Below are positions 9,242-17,093 of a stretch of DNA of 22,317 nt, in pieces. This DNA comes from Chloroflexota bacterium (GTDB lineage: Bacteria > Chloroflexota > Ktedonobacteria > Ktedonobacterales > Ktedonobacteraceae): the NCBI GenBank assembly GCA_005879655.1, contig VBJK01000067.1, positions 1-22,317 on the forward strand. Reading direction: 5' to 3'. Position 1 is the first letter of the stretch. The number at the start of each line of letters is the position of its first letter. The position numbers and the translations under genes were made by a program. The notes under the pieces were generated by a model. That model saw only the letters and a program-made list of their open reading frames with translations. It searched no databases and was not told the DNA's origin.

Positions 9242-9484
9242 ATGAGATCAGCGCCGGGTAATCAAAGCGAGGTCGTTGTGGTTCGCGCCAAGATTGACCA
9301 AGCATTTCAAGCTGTACATCGTGGCTTGCGTGGCCTTGCAGATCATGAGCGCTACGATTTTGTTTATACGCGCATCAGCAACACAGAACCTTATTATAAA
9401 CAACTCGTGTCGCTGGTTGGGCCAGCGGAGGCTGTCGCTATCATAGTTGATGCGTGGATGAATGCCGAGAAGGTGGCGCAATAA
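9242..9484 (+). CDS. Small hypothetical protein (80 aa), in frame with the dehydrogenase relic
   Basis: An ATG at 9242 has its own ribosome site (AGGAG at 9230-9234, 7-nt spacing) and encodes 80 residues. It is predicted mostly helical (IDQAFQAVHRGLRGLADHE, then SLVGPAEAVAIIVDAWMN). It has no similarity to the glutamate dehydrogenase C-terminus that should be here, so it is probably a separate gene onto which the truncated dehydrogenase has been joined. It could also be translated as the tail of the chimera. The family is not recognised. Confidence 0.5.
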   Translation: MRSAPGNQSEVVVVRAKIDQAFQAVHRGLRGLADHERYDFVYTRISNTEPYYKQLVSLVGPAEAVAIIVDAWMNAEKVAQ

Positions 9485-9820
9485 TAGCACAGAAATCGAA
9501 ATTGGACTGCGAGGCTTCTGGCTTTTGTGTATTCTGTACTATCAGCGCACAGAAGCCATATTGATCCAACTGTACTTGACGGCTAAGAGGGCTTCTCGTA
9601 GGAGTTCGGTAGGAGTCTGGTTTGCTATGATAGAAAACGAGGAATGGAAAAAGATATCAAGTTCTCACAGAAGCCGCGAAAGCCAAGTACGCTTTTCTGC
9701 TCATGTGAGAGCAATGTCTGTCTCATGATGTGCTATACTGCCACAGGACTCTGGCAGAAAAACGGCATGATTTCTTGGCTGTCGAACTCACGAAGTTTAC
9801 AGAACCGGGAGGAAATGGGG
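9485..9820. other. Intergenic region with one hairpin
   Basis: No convincing gene is present. An imperfect 10-bp inverted repeat (GGCTTTTGTG at 9520-9529 with CACAGAAGCC at 9548-9557, one wobble pair) follows the 80-aa ORF and may act as its terminator, although no T-run follows. The SARP frame is open upstream of 9821, but those residues do not look coding. Confidence 0.3.
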
Positions 9821-10410
9821 ATGCAGGGAGAAACTACTAGCTCCACAATGTCTAAAGGTCATGCGCACTCAGAGGGGATGTCTGATGAACTGGCAGGGTT
9901 GCTCCCTGCCTCTTGGCTCCCTGACTTGCCGCTGGCACGCATCTACACCTGTGGGACGCTCACGGTCGAAGTACTTACCCGCTTGCCTAGTGGCAACGAA
10001 CAAGCTGTCTATGGACCTCCTGCGGCTCTCGAAACCAAGGGAATAAGCACGGCTTTGCTGCTGCTCACCTTGCTCATCTGCCAACCAGAGAGATTAGCTT
10101 CCAAAGATTTTCTCCTGCAAACCCTCGCACGTCCTTACAAGGCTCTGGATGAGGAGGATGATCTACAAGAGGACAGGGCCTTTAAGCGTCTGGATAATGT
10201 GGTCTACCTCTTACGCAAACTGCTCTCTCCCCCCGCCTTGAATCACATGCTAGGAGCTGACAAGTTGCGCAAACATCTGGTTCGCTACATACGGGCAACT
10301 TCCGAAAGTGGGCCGAGCTACCAGCTGGCAGGATGGCCTCTGTTATGGCTAGATATAGAAGCTATGGAGGCTGCACAAAAGCTGGCTCGAAGGCTTCAAG
10401 CACATGGAGA
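9821..10410 (+). pseudogene. SARP-type regulator, N-terminal winged-helix part (first half of a frameshifted gene)
   Basis: The start is ATG 9821, with GGGAGG at 9807-9812. After about 35 polar residues comes a domain typical of SARP/BTAD activators of Ktedonobacteria. It starts with a strand (ARIYTCGTLTVEVL), followed by KGISTALLLLTLLICQPERL, a helix pair with FKRLDNVVYLLRKLL, a basic strand pair (LVRYIRATSESGPSYQLAG) and WLDIEAMEAAQKLARRLQAHGE. This is the OmpR-like DNA-binding fold. At 10409-10411 the homology leaves this frame, whose own stop is at 10564, and continues one base back in the next entry. A single missing base (GGA GA- GAT) explains it. Role: presumed transcriptional activator, now split. 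Confidence 0.65.
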
Positions 10411-12599
10411 GATGGGTTGCAGGAATGGCAGCAGATCTATCAGATCGGCAAGCGCGGGGCATTTCTTGTCCATGAACCGTATAGCGGATGGACCGAAAGA
10501 ATGCGTGCTAAGGTGGCAGATCTGCTCTGGCAGAGTGTGCAGGCGCAATGGAAACGTGCCGTGAGCCGAGAAGATGGTGAGCATGCAGCTCTGCAACTGC
10601 TCTTGGACTTCTGGCAAGAGCATATAATGAACGAAGATGCTTTTCGTTCGCTCGTTGAGCTGCTCGGCAAGCAGGGGCGATTTCAGCAGGCAGAAGATTG
10701 CTACAAACAGCTCTGTACCGCACTCCATCAGCAGGGGCGTATCCCAAGTCAGCGCACACAAGGCACGATGGACTTTATACGCACATTTCAGTTCCAAAGA
10801 GAGCGTCGAGATTCCCGATTAGTCCTTGCTTCGTCCACTCCGCAAGTCATAGAAGGCCGAGTCTCACACATTGACGAAAAGCTGCACCCACAGGTTTTGC
10901 CAGAGACACGCCACCTGATAGGACGAGAAATGTGGCTCTCGGCAGTACGTAGGATGGTGCAAACATTCCCAGCCAAGAAGCTCATTGTCTTGCGGGGTCC
11001 CATCGGTGTTGGTAAATCCAGTGAACTCGCACGTCTAGCCAGATCGTTTCAACAGGAGATAGAAGATCTGGCAATCCAGGCATATACCCGCTGGTTGGAT
11101 GAGGGCAATATGGAGATGCAAGAAGCAGGAAATGTGGTGACAGAGTTGGCTGTGTTATTGTTAACGCGCCATCGGCTCTTGGAAGTAGCAGAGTTGGTAG
11201 TTCGCTGTGGGTGGATAAGTTTTCAATTGGGGCATGGGCCTCGTCTTGCACTCCTTGCACAAGAAGTTATGGGAAAGATAGACTGGCACAAAACTGTAGA
11301 GGATGAATGTGCTGGTCTAGTACTTCTTGAAGCACTCTTTCCATTTCGAGGTAGAGCAGTTGAAACAAAAGAGATAATAAACTATGAGCGTATCTACAAT
11401 GCATTTCTTGCAGATACCCTTGTTCTTCAAGAAGCCACTGAAGGTTATATTGTACATCTGTTTACTCTTAACTTAATAAACGCTCTTCATTTTTCTGAAG
11501 CAAAAGCGCTCTTAGATATGTATCGCCTTCATTTAGAAGCACGCTCTGTGAAACCAGAAAACTCTGAAGCATGGCTCCAAAAACGTGCTCTTCTGCTAGG
11601 GATGTGGTGTGAATATTTACAGGAAACAGGAGACAGAGATCAATCACAAACCATGCGTAAAGAAACAATACGGCTTTATCAGCAACGAGCACACTTGCTC
11701 TCTCCTAAGCAGAGCCGTTCCCTCTTGGATAAGATGCTTCGCATTCGCGCACTAGGGAGTTGTTTTTCGTTCCTCGGTTATCATCTCAATAGAATCGGAG
11801 AGCACCAGGAAGCACTTCGGATCATTGAACAGGCAGTTGCTTTACAAGAGCAAGGTTTAGCGAATATTGGTGTATTAGCCTCTTCTTACAGCGATAAAGC
11901 ACAAATTTTGATGGAGCTTGGGCGTTTCCAAGAGGCCGTCTTCTTTGATGAGAAAGCTATAGTAGAGATACAACGGTGTATTGATGCAGGAGATGCAGGT
12001 TCTCAAGGAGATCTTGGGACATATTATGTCAATCGTGGGCGTCTCTATTTGCGGCTCGGACGGGTAGAGGAGGCAGAGCACCTCTTCCGAAAAGCATTTC
12101 CTCATATTCATGAAGACAGGAGAAAATATCGCATGTTTGCACAAGAAGGACTCAACGAAATCGAGCAATGGCGAGAGCAATCTGTTACACCAGAGTACCA
12201 ATTAGACTGGCGTTGGGTCGAGCGCTATCGTGAGCTTTGTGCCTATGATAACATTTGGTGGCTCACTTGGGCTGGCCCATTCACTCTAGAGGAACAACAA
12301 GAGTGGGATCGCTTGTTCACTCTTCCGCTCAACGATGAGATCAAGGAACAATTGGGAACACTAACGAACCAGCAGAAAAAAAGCTCTGGTCTGGCACACT
12401 TGCTACTGGCTTTGCTGCTGACGTTATATCACAGCCACAAACATTTCGCTCTCTGTACACTCTCTTTGAGGCATTACTGCTCTTACGACGTTTACTCAGA
12501 CAACTTGATGCTGATGAAGCAACTGCTCGGCGAACGGAAAGGTTATTCTCTCTCTTGCTCAACGTCGATGCACGATTGCTGGACGTGAAGTCCGTCTGA
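10408..12599 (+). pseudogene. SARP-type regulator, BTAD, partial STAND and TPR part (second half)
   Basis: The frame continues with a BTAD-like helical domain (GLQEWQQIYQIGKRGAFL to about 10800). Next come the start of an NB-ARC/STAND NTPase (HLIGREMWL, then Walker A GPIGVGKSS at 10996-11022) and, only about 15 codons later, TPR-like repeats (clear units at ALRIIEQAVALQEQGLAN, QEAVFFDEKAIVEIQ and RVEEAEHLFRKAF). Walker B, the sensor motifs and the helical lid, about 250-300 residues, are absent, so the NTPase cannot be functional. A second frame change occurs at a run of seven A (12376-12382): the original frame stops at 12588, while the -1 frame reads a leucine-rich helix (LYTLFEALLLLRRLLRQLDAD) and stops at 12597-12599. 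The TPR part looks more AT-rich than its neighbours. Confidence 0.6.
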
Positions 12600-12883
12600 C
12601 TGTCATTGAATTCGATTTGCTAGCAGCAATGATGAAGCACAAAGGCAAAGTTCTGCCCCACCGTTTTCTGCTCCAGCAAGCTTGGGGGCCAGAATATAGC
12701 GAAGAGAACGACTATTTAAGAGTCTATATGCGCCGTTTGCGGCGCAAGATTGAACCCAACCCTTCTCGTCCTCGATATCTCGTGACCGAACTTGGCATCG
12801 GCTATTCTTTTAGAAGTCCTCCGACTCATAGCAGTCGCGAAGGATTGGCATCAGATGTGGATTGTAGAAGTGCTGTTAGGTGA
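12516..12883 (+). pseudogene. KdpE-like response-regulator DNA-binding domain without receiver
   Basis: A third frame reads LSLAQRRCTIAGREVRLTV, then EFDLLAAMMKHKGKVLPHR, then LLQQAWGPEY, YLRVYMRRLRRKIEPNPSR and ELGIGYSF. This is a complete OmpR/PhoB winged helix most like KdpE, the potassium-stress regulator. It starts inside the tail of the TPR ORF, and the CheY-like receiver with its phospho-aspartate is absent. The frame is open only from about 12516; the first ATG (12629) or TTG would give a partial domain. It is probably the end of a kdpE-type gene left by a deletion that joined it to the TPR gene. A tail of about 20 unrelated residues precedes the TGA at 12881-12883. Confidence 0.7.
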
Positions 12884-13019
12884 GAAAGCCGTTGGTTGAG
12901 GAAAGGTGCAAGCAGGAGAAGCAGACTACGGAGCAAGAGGCGGCACTGGTCGCGCTAGAGCATCGAGGATGGGTCTAACAACGGTCGGAGCAGTTAGAGG
13001 GGGGAAGCAGGGGGAATAT

Positions 13020-14081
13020 ATGCGACTGGAACCAAGACCGAGACTAGAGCAAACGGTGCATGTCAATGCCCGTCTTATTACTTCCAGCACGATCTTACAG
13101 TTATCATCAGATGAGCTGGAATGTGTGGTGAGCCAGGAGCAGATAGAAAATCCTACATTGGATGTCGTGGAGCAGAGTGTTTGTCTTTTCTGCGGAACAC
13201 CTCTCTCAGGGCAGATCTGTTCTGCTTGTGGGCAGTTTGTACACTCTACACAACAGACAGAGGCTATGGCACCAGATGAGAGTCCAACCCAGATGCCATG
13301 GGATTATCAGCAGCAAACCTTCTATGACATCGATAATTATGGCTTTGTAGAAGTAGACCGCGACGACGCATACGATCCAATGGCACACATTACTACCAAT
13401 GAAACACTAGCCGAGCGACTCTTGCAACAACTAGAGGCGATCCTGCCGTCAGACGATGCCCCTATTGCCGAACAACTGGTTGGGAACCTTAATGAGCGAG
13501 GCTACCTAGAGATCAGCGTTGCAGAGATTGCCACCCATCTTGAGGTTCCGGTTGAGCAGGTTGAAGCTGTATTGAAACAGCTACAAACGCTGGAACCATT
13601 GGGCATTGGTGCGCGTAACGCTCAAGAATGTTTGCTCATCCAGTTAGAGACATTGAGCGAAATCAATGCACCTCACCCTCTTGCTTATACACTGATAGAT
13701 CAGCATTTCGACCTGCTTGGACGCAACCAGTTCGCCAAGATCGCACGACAGCTTCAGGTATCAGAGCAGGAGGTGAGGCAGGCCAGTGATTATATACGTA
13801 GTACACTCCATCCTTTCCCTGCCTATGTCTATTGCTCAGATACGTCTTACGCGCACTACAGCGCTATCACCTATATACGCCCCGATATCGTGATTCGCAA
13901 AGGCGAAAATGGCTTATTAGAGATAGAGCTGATCGAAGAGAAACGCTACCACTTCCAGACCCGTTCTCGTAGCAAGGATCATGATGGGCACCATCCGGCG
14001 GATCTCCATGAAATCCAACACTACATGAATCATCATAATGATCGTGCAAAGTTTTTTGTGGATTGTATTCAACGGCGCTGA
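13020..14081 (+). pseudogene. rpoN: RNA polymerase sigma-54 factor, N-terminal part (region I, zinc ribbon, core-binding)
   Basis: The start is ATG 13020, with AGGGGGA just upstream; the longer GTG frame from 12906 looks non-coding. Residues 1-50 are region I, which holds the -12 contact and responds to activator ATPases (ITSSTILQLSSDELE, then EQIENPTLDVVE). Next comes a four-cysteine motif, C55-x2-C58-x8-C67-x2-C70, not part of textbook RpoN. After an acidic linker comes the core-binding domain (TLAERLLQQL, NLNERGYLEIS, LEPLGIGARNAQECLLIQL) and the start of the DNA-binding region (FFVDCIQRR). A TGA at 14079-14081 ends the frame where the family continues with RTLxxVAELVV. That continuation is present in the frame of the next entry. 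Together they give about 483 residues, the normal length of sigma-54. Confidence 0.85.
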
Positions 14082-14470
14082 GGACTTTGCGCAGCGTGGC
14101 GGAGCTGGTCGTCAACTACCAACGCGAGTTTCTGGAAAAGGGTCTACGGCGTTATCTGCGTCCTCTGACAAGGGCGGAAGTGGCCGCACGTCTCAATCTA
14201 GATGAAGGAACGATCAGCCGAGCTACCGCCCATAAATATGCCCACTTGCCCAACGGTTGTTTGATGCCCCTCTCTGATTTCTTCGATGCTTCTCTTAGTA
14301 TCAAAGATATCTTGCGAGAATTGATCCAAGGGGAAGATCCCAGGCATCGGTTAAGTGATGAGGCGCTGGCACGTTTGCTTTCGGCACAAGGGATTGCGAT
14401 GGCGCGACGGACGGTGACGAAGTATCGGGAGGATATGGGGATTGGCTCTTCGCTTGAGCGCAGTAGCTAA
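14063..14470 (+). pseudogene. rpoN: RNA polymerase sigma-54 factor, C-terminal part (HTH and RpoN box)
   Basis: From about 14085 this frame reads RTLRSVAELVV, then YQREFLEKG, LRPLTRAEVAARLNLDEGT and ISRATAHKY, the conserved DNA-binding region with its helix-turn-helix. It ends with LSDEALARLLSAQGI and the RpoN box ARRTVTKYRE, which reads the -24 promoter element. The first six or so residues in this frame are out-of-frame leader, not homologous. A one-base loss or two-base gain at about 14076-14082 separates it from the N-terminal part. A TTG at 14063 is the nearest start, with no clear ribosome site. Alone this fragment lacks core binding; if made it could only occupy DNA. It converges on the DUF2071 gene, with no clear terminator in 14471-14689. 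Confidence 0.8.
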
Positions 14471-14689
14471 TTGGGATGGACAGACTTTTCTCGTATTCAG
14501 AGTGCTTTTGCATGCCACGTACGCAAGAGAGAGGCACAAGAGCTAGAACTGACACTTGTTGATGACGCCGTCTCCTTATTATCACGGTCAGAGCCTCTCC
14601 CTTAAGGACTGACAAATTGAATCTGCCAGAGAAAGTAAAATGACGATTTTCTGGACCAAGACATATTCTGGCCGAGAGCACTCGATGAG

Positions 14690-16216
14690 TCATCCTCCCT
14701 TTGCATCTTTCACAATCCCCTCCAGGGAAGTATCTGCAAGAGGAGTATAAACTTCCTGTTCAAAGCGGAAGCGCACACTCTTGACAAAGAAACAAAATGG
14801 GGTAGCATCACCTACAAAACGCTCTGCTGCATGTGAGCGAACCTTACCTTCAAGCGACTTACAGCAAGCAAGAGGGATATCCAGCTTGATTTCCTGAGCC
14901 GTCACACGCCTATAGTAGGGTTGAGTGGAAAAGGCACGATCTTGTGGCACACAGCAGGCCAACATCTGCTCAAAGCTTGCAAAGCAGAGGCTCCACGGTC
15001 CATGTGCAGGCCACTCATCCACGCAGGTAAGAGTTACTCGTGCATCTGGTGCGCTCCCATTCCCGCCATCGAGGTGCTGCGAGACGTTCCCATCCTGATC
15101 AGCGCAAAGATCGTTCGTGTGCAACACATGCATGGGCATGCCTTCGGAAAACAGGCGTGCCCCTAACGAGACGCTTGTACGGCTTATGGCATTGGTAACG
15201 AAGAAGACACCAAGCGAGCCTGTACGAGGCTCTTTCACATAAATGCGCCAATTGGTCTGCACAGGAGATGGAAAGAGTTGACGCACTTTGCCAAGGAACC
15301 TGGGACCGAAATGCCCGTGCCTGAAGGTGAGAAAGGTGAAAAGAGCATAGCGCCCATCGCAGCCTATGCGCTGTAGCTCTAGCCCGACTGGCACCAGCGG
15401 CTCTAGCTTGCTTGCCTCTACAATGTAGTTCACATAGACCACATCCGTGATATCGCTCTCGAAGGCTACGGTTGGGATATATTCGCACAGAGTCCGTATA
15501 AAGCGGCTGTTGGCTACAAGATCTAAGAGAGGTCCTACGATCGCTGCGGGATGATGAAAGACGGCATAGCGCCCAACGGCTTGATCAGGCCGCCTACTCC
15601 GTAGCACCATTTCGGTTACCACAACGAACCAGACGAGCAAGAGGACAAAGCCAATCGCATTGCCCAGAGCAATCAACAATGGCGAGAGACGTAGAAGAGA
15701 TGGCAGTACAGGATTAAGACTCAGGAAAACGAACAGAGCCCACAGGACAACAGAGAAAAGGGTGAGGCCACGCCTCCACTGCCACTGTGCCTGCGTGGCA
15801 AAACAGTATGTCCAGCCAACAGCCGCTAATGTGTAGAAAATTCCTCCATAGACACTGATCCAGAGAACCTGTCCCATCTGATCAGGGACGATCCCGGCAA
15901 CGGTAAGCAAAACTGTGAGGAGAGCCGCCAATCGCCAACGTGTACGCAGCAGAGCCAGAGAGAGAAGCAGATCAGAAAGTGCCGTCAGTTGCCATGGGAA
16001 CCAGCCCAGTCGCCAAAGCCAGGGAGCATTAGCCACATAGGTCATGCGAATAGCACTTTCATGTGGGCCACCTGGCAGACCAGCTAACAGAAAGAACATC
16101 ATTGAGAGCATCGCAATGCCATGAATCGAGAAGCAAAAGAGCAAGGCTCGTTCTAAAAAAATGGCGGAATTGCTGACAAAGATGGCTTGCCGCCAAATGC
16201 GCAACCAATGGTACAT
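14690..16216 (-). CDS. Membrane protein with C-terminal DUF2071 domain
   Basis: The start chosen is ATG 16216, after a purine-rich GAAAGAAAG; a longer frame to 16342 adds 42 unlikely residues and overlaps the neighbour. The protein has 508 residues. The first 210 or so hold about six hydrophobic segments (for example MLSMMFFLLAGL, LAALLTVLLTVAGI, LLIALGNAIGFVLLLVWFVV). The rest is a soluble DUF2071 (YqjF-like) domain, related in fold to acetoacetate decarboxylase: SDITDVVYVNYIVEASKLEPLVP, then YALFTFLTFRHGHFGPRFLG and YVKEPRTGSLGVFFV. DUF2071 has no agreed function. The fusion to a multi-spanning membrane domain recalls DoxX/YqjF-type arrangements. It lies 23 nt downstream of the 98-aa ORF on the same strand, so the two are probably one operon. 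The frame is intact. Confidence 0.8.
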   Translation of the reverse strand: MYHWLRIWRQAIFVSNSAIFLERALLFCFSIHGIAMLSMMFFLLAGLPGGPHESAIRMTYVANAPWLWRLGWFPWQLTALSDLLLSLALLRTRWRLAALLTVLLTVAGIVPDQMGQVLWISVYGGIFYTLAAVGWTYCFATQAQWQWRRGLTLFSVVLWALFVFLSLNPVLPSLLRLSPLLIALGNAIGFVLLLVWFVVVTEMVLRSRRPDQAVGRYAVFHHPAAIVGPLLDLVANSRFIRTLCEYIPTVAFESDITDVVYVNYIVEASKLEPLVPVGLELQRIGCDGRYALFTFLTFRHGHFGPRFLGKVRQLFPSPVQTNWRIYVKEPRTGSLGVFFVTNAISRTSVSLGARLFSEGMPMHVLHTNDLCADQDGNVSQHLDGGNGSAPDARVTLTCVDEWPAHGPWSLCFASFEQMLACCVPQDRAFSTQPYYRRVTAQEIKLDIPLACCKSLEGKVRSHAAERFVGDATPFCFFVKSVRFRFEQEVYTPLADTSLEGIVKDAKGG

Positions 16217-16239
16217 AGCTGACTTTCTTTCAAATCTTT

Positions 16240-16536
16240 TTATTGCATGTTCGCAACTAAACGACCCTCCTGCCAATGTGGAGCATAGCGAAGAAATGTT
16301 CTTTGTGCAAGAGCCAATGCCCGCCGCAAAACATCCGGCCAATGATTGGCATGAGAGCTTCGGCGATTGTGCCGTGTCTCAGTCTTGGCTCTTCTTGCAG
16401 CCTCATCCTCAACGCCACTGTGCCAGGGGAAGTCCTTGAGCTTGACCTGCTTTGCCTTTTTTCTCGCTCTGTTAGCTTGCATTTGGGCACACTTCCCACT
16501 ATACTGGATAGTGAAATTGACTGAAAGTCTGCTCAT
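16240..16536 (-). CDS. Small basic hypothetical protein (98 aa)
   Basis: The ATG at 16536 has a clear ribosome site (AGGAGAG ending 3 nt before it). The 98 residues are rich in Arg and Lys (QANRARKKAKQVKLKDFPWHS, then EDEAARRAKTETRHNRRSS) and end in a helical segment (WPDVLRRALALAQRTFLRYAPHW). It could be a nucleic-acid-binding protein, but no family is recognised. It sits 23 nt before the DUF2071 membrane gene and only 26 bp from the start of the divergent TIR relic. Overlapping ORFs in other frames make the call less than certain; the ribosome site and spacing favour it. Confidence 0.45.
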   Translation of the reverse strand: MSRLSVNFTIQYSGKCAQMQANRARKKAKQVKLKDFPWHSGVEDEAARRAKTETRHNRRSSHANHWPDVLRRALALAQRTFLRYAPHWQEGRLVANMQ

Positions 16537-16540
16537 CTCT

Positions 16541-16555
16541 CTCCTATCGAGAGGA
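16541..16555. promoter_or_regulatory. Inverted repeat supplying two divergent Shine-Dalgarno sites
   Basis: The short palindrome CTCTC-N5-GAGAG lies between two starts only 26 bp apart. Its left arm is the ribosome site of the minus-strand 98-aa ORF, and its right arm (GAGAGGA) that of the plus-strand TIR relic. There is no room for promoters between the starts, so any promoter must lie inside the opposite coding region. Confidence 0.4.
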
Positions 16556-16562
16556 CACAGCC

Positions 16563-16951
16563 ATGCCGGATGCTGCAACCCCTATTGAAATCTTTTATGC
16601 CTACGCGCCAGAAGATGAACCGTGGGCACTGGAACTAGAGAAGCATCTGACCCTGCTTCAGCGCCAAAAACTCATTACTACGTGGCACCCACGCCGCATT
16701 TGCGCAGGTGAGGATTGGCAGCAGGTCACTGATCGGCGTCTGCAAAGCGCCTCCGTCATCCTGCTGCTGATAAGTCCAGATTTTTTGGCATCAGACTATT
16801 GCTACAGTCACGAGATGGCCGGTGCCTTAGAACGCGAGCAAACCAAAGGTGTGCGTGTGGTGCCCATTCTCTTACGGCCTGTCGATTGGCACCATGCCCC
16901 TTTGCTCAGCTCTATCCTTTGCCTCCTGATGTCACATTTATCACCAATTAA
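16563..16951 (+). pseudogene. TIR-domain protein, frameshifted and truncated
   Basis: The start is ATG 16563, with GAGAGG at 16550-16555. The frame reads IEIFYAYAPEDEPWALELEKH, then WHPRRICAGEDW, LLLISPDFLASDYCYSHEMAGAL and VVPILLRPVDWHHAP. This is a TIR_2-type domain that keeps the glutamate (in SHEM) at the position of the NADase catalytic residue. After HHAP the correct frame is lost. In the neighbouring frame PFAQLYPLPPD continues the family, so one C is missing from the C-run at 16897-16900. Homology then stops at 16930, exactly where a 57-bp palindromic element begins. The original frame stops at 16967. The usual fusion partner is missing. It is convergent with, and paralogous to, the TIR of the intact TIR-NACHT gene (shared LISPDFLASD). 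Confidence 0.7.
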
Positions 16952-16986
16952 TGTTTATATTACCTGAATTTGGCACAAATGTGACA
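16930..16986. mobile_element. 57-bp palindromic element, possibly joined ends of an insertion sequence
   Basis: Perfect 10-bp terminal inverted repeats (TGTCACATTT at 16930-16939, AAATGTGACA at 16977-16986) enclose 37 bp. Allowing mismatches, 16 of the outer 20 bases match between the two ends. The termini are TG...CA, as in several insertion-sequence families. The left end falls exactly where the TIR homology stops. No transposase lies between the ends and no clear target duplication was found, so it may be a solo remnant left by internal deletion, or a miniature element. Confidence 0.45.
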
Positions 16987-17028
16987 GATGAACAACCATC
17001 TCAACCTTGCGGAGGATGGCCGAAAAGC

Positions 17029-17068
17029 AGTAAAGTTCCAGAAAAAAACTCAGGCAAGGAACTTTACT
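17029..17068 (-). terminator. 11-bp inverted repeat downstream of the TIR-NACHT operon
   Basis: The arms AGTAAAGTTCC (17029-17039) and GGAACTTTACT (17058-17068) match perfectly around an 18-nt loop that carries seven A on the plus strand. The repeat lies 26 bp beyond the TIR-NACHT stop and may end that transcript. No T-run follows the stem on either strand, so a role as a transposon end or protein site is equally possible. Nothing else is recognisable in 16987-17093. Confidence 0.35.
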
Positions 17069-17093
17069 TGGTTGAATAATATATGGGAATCAT

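Noticed and set aside
12906..13019. Longer GTG start for the sigma-54 gene
   Set aside because: The extra 38 residues are Gly/Arg-rich and unlike region I; ATG 13020 has a strong ribosome site and matches the family start.
14040..14060. T-run (TTTTTT) before the sigma-54 frameshift as a programmed slippery site
   Set aside because: The residues after it (VDCIQRR) still fit the family in the original frame, so the shift happens later, at a non-slippery sequence.
16217..16342. Longer N-terminus of the DUF2071 membrane protein
   Set aside because: It overlaps the likely 98-aa gene, and the residues do not look like a real N-terminus; ATG 16216 is followed directly by a plausible membrane protein start.
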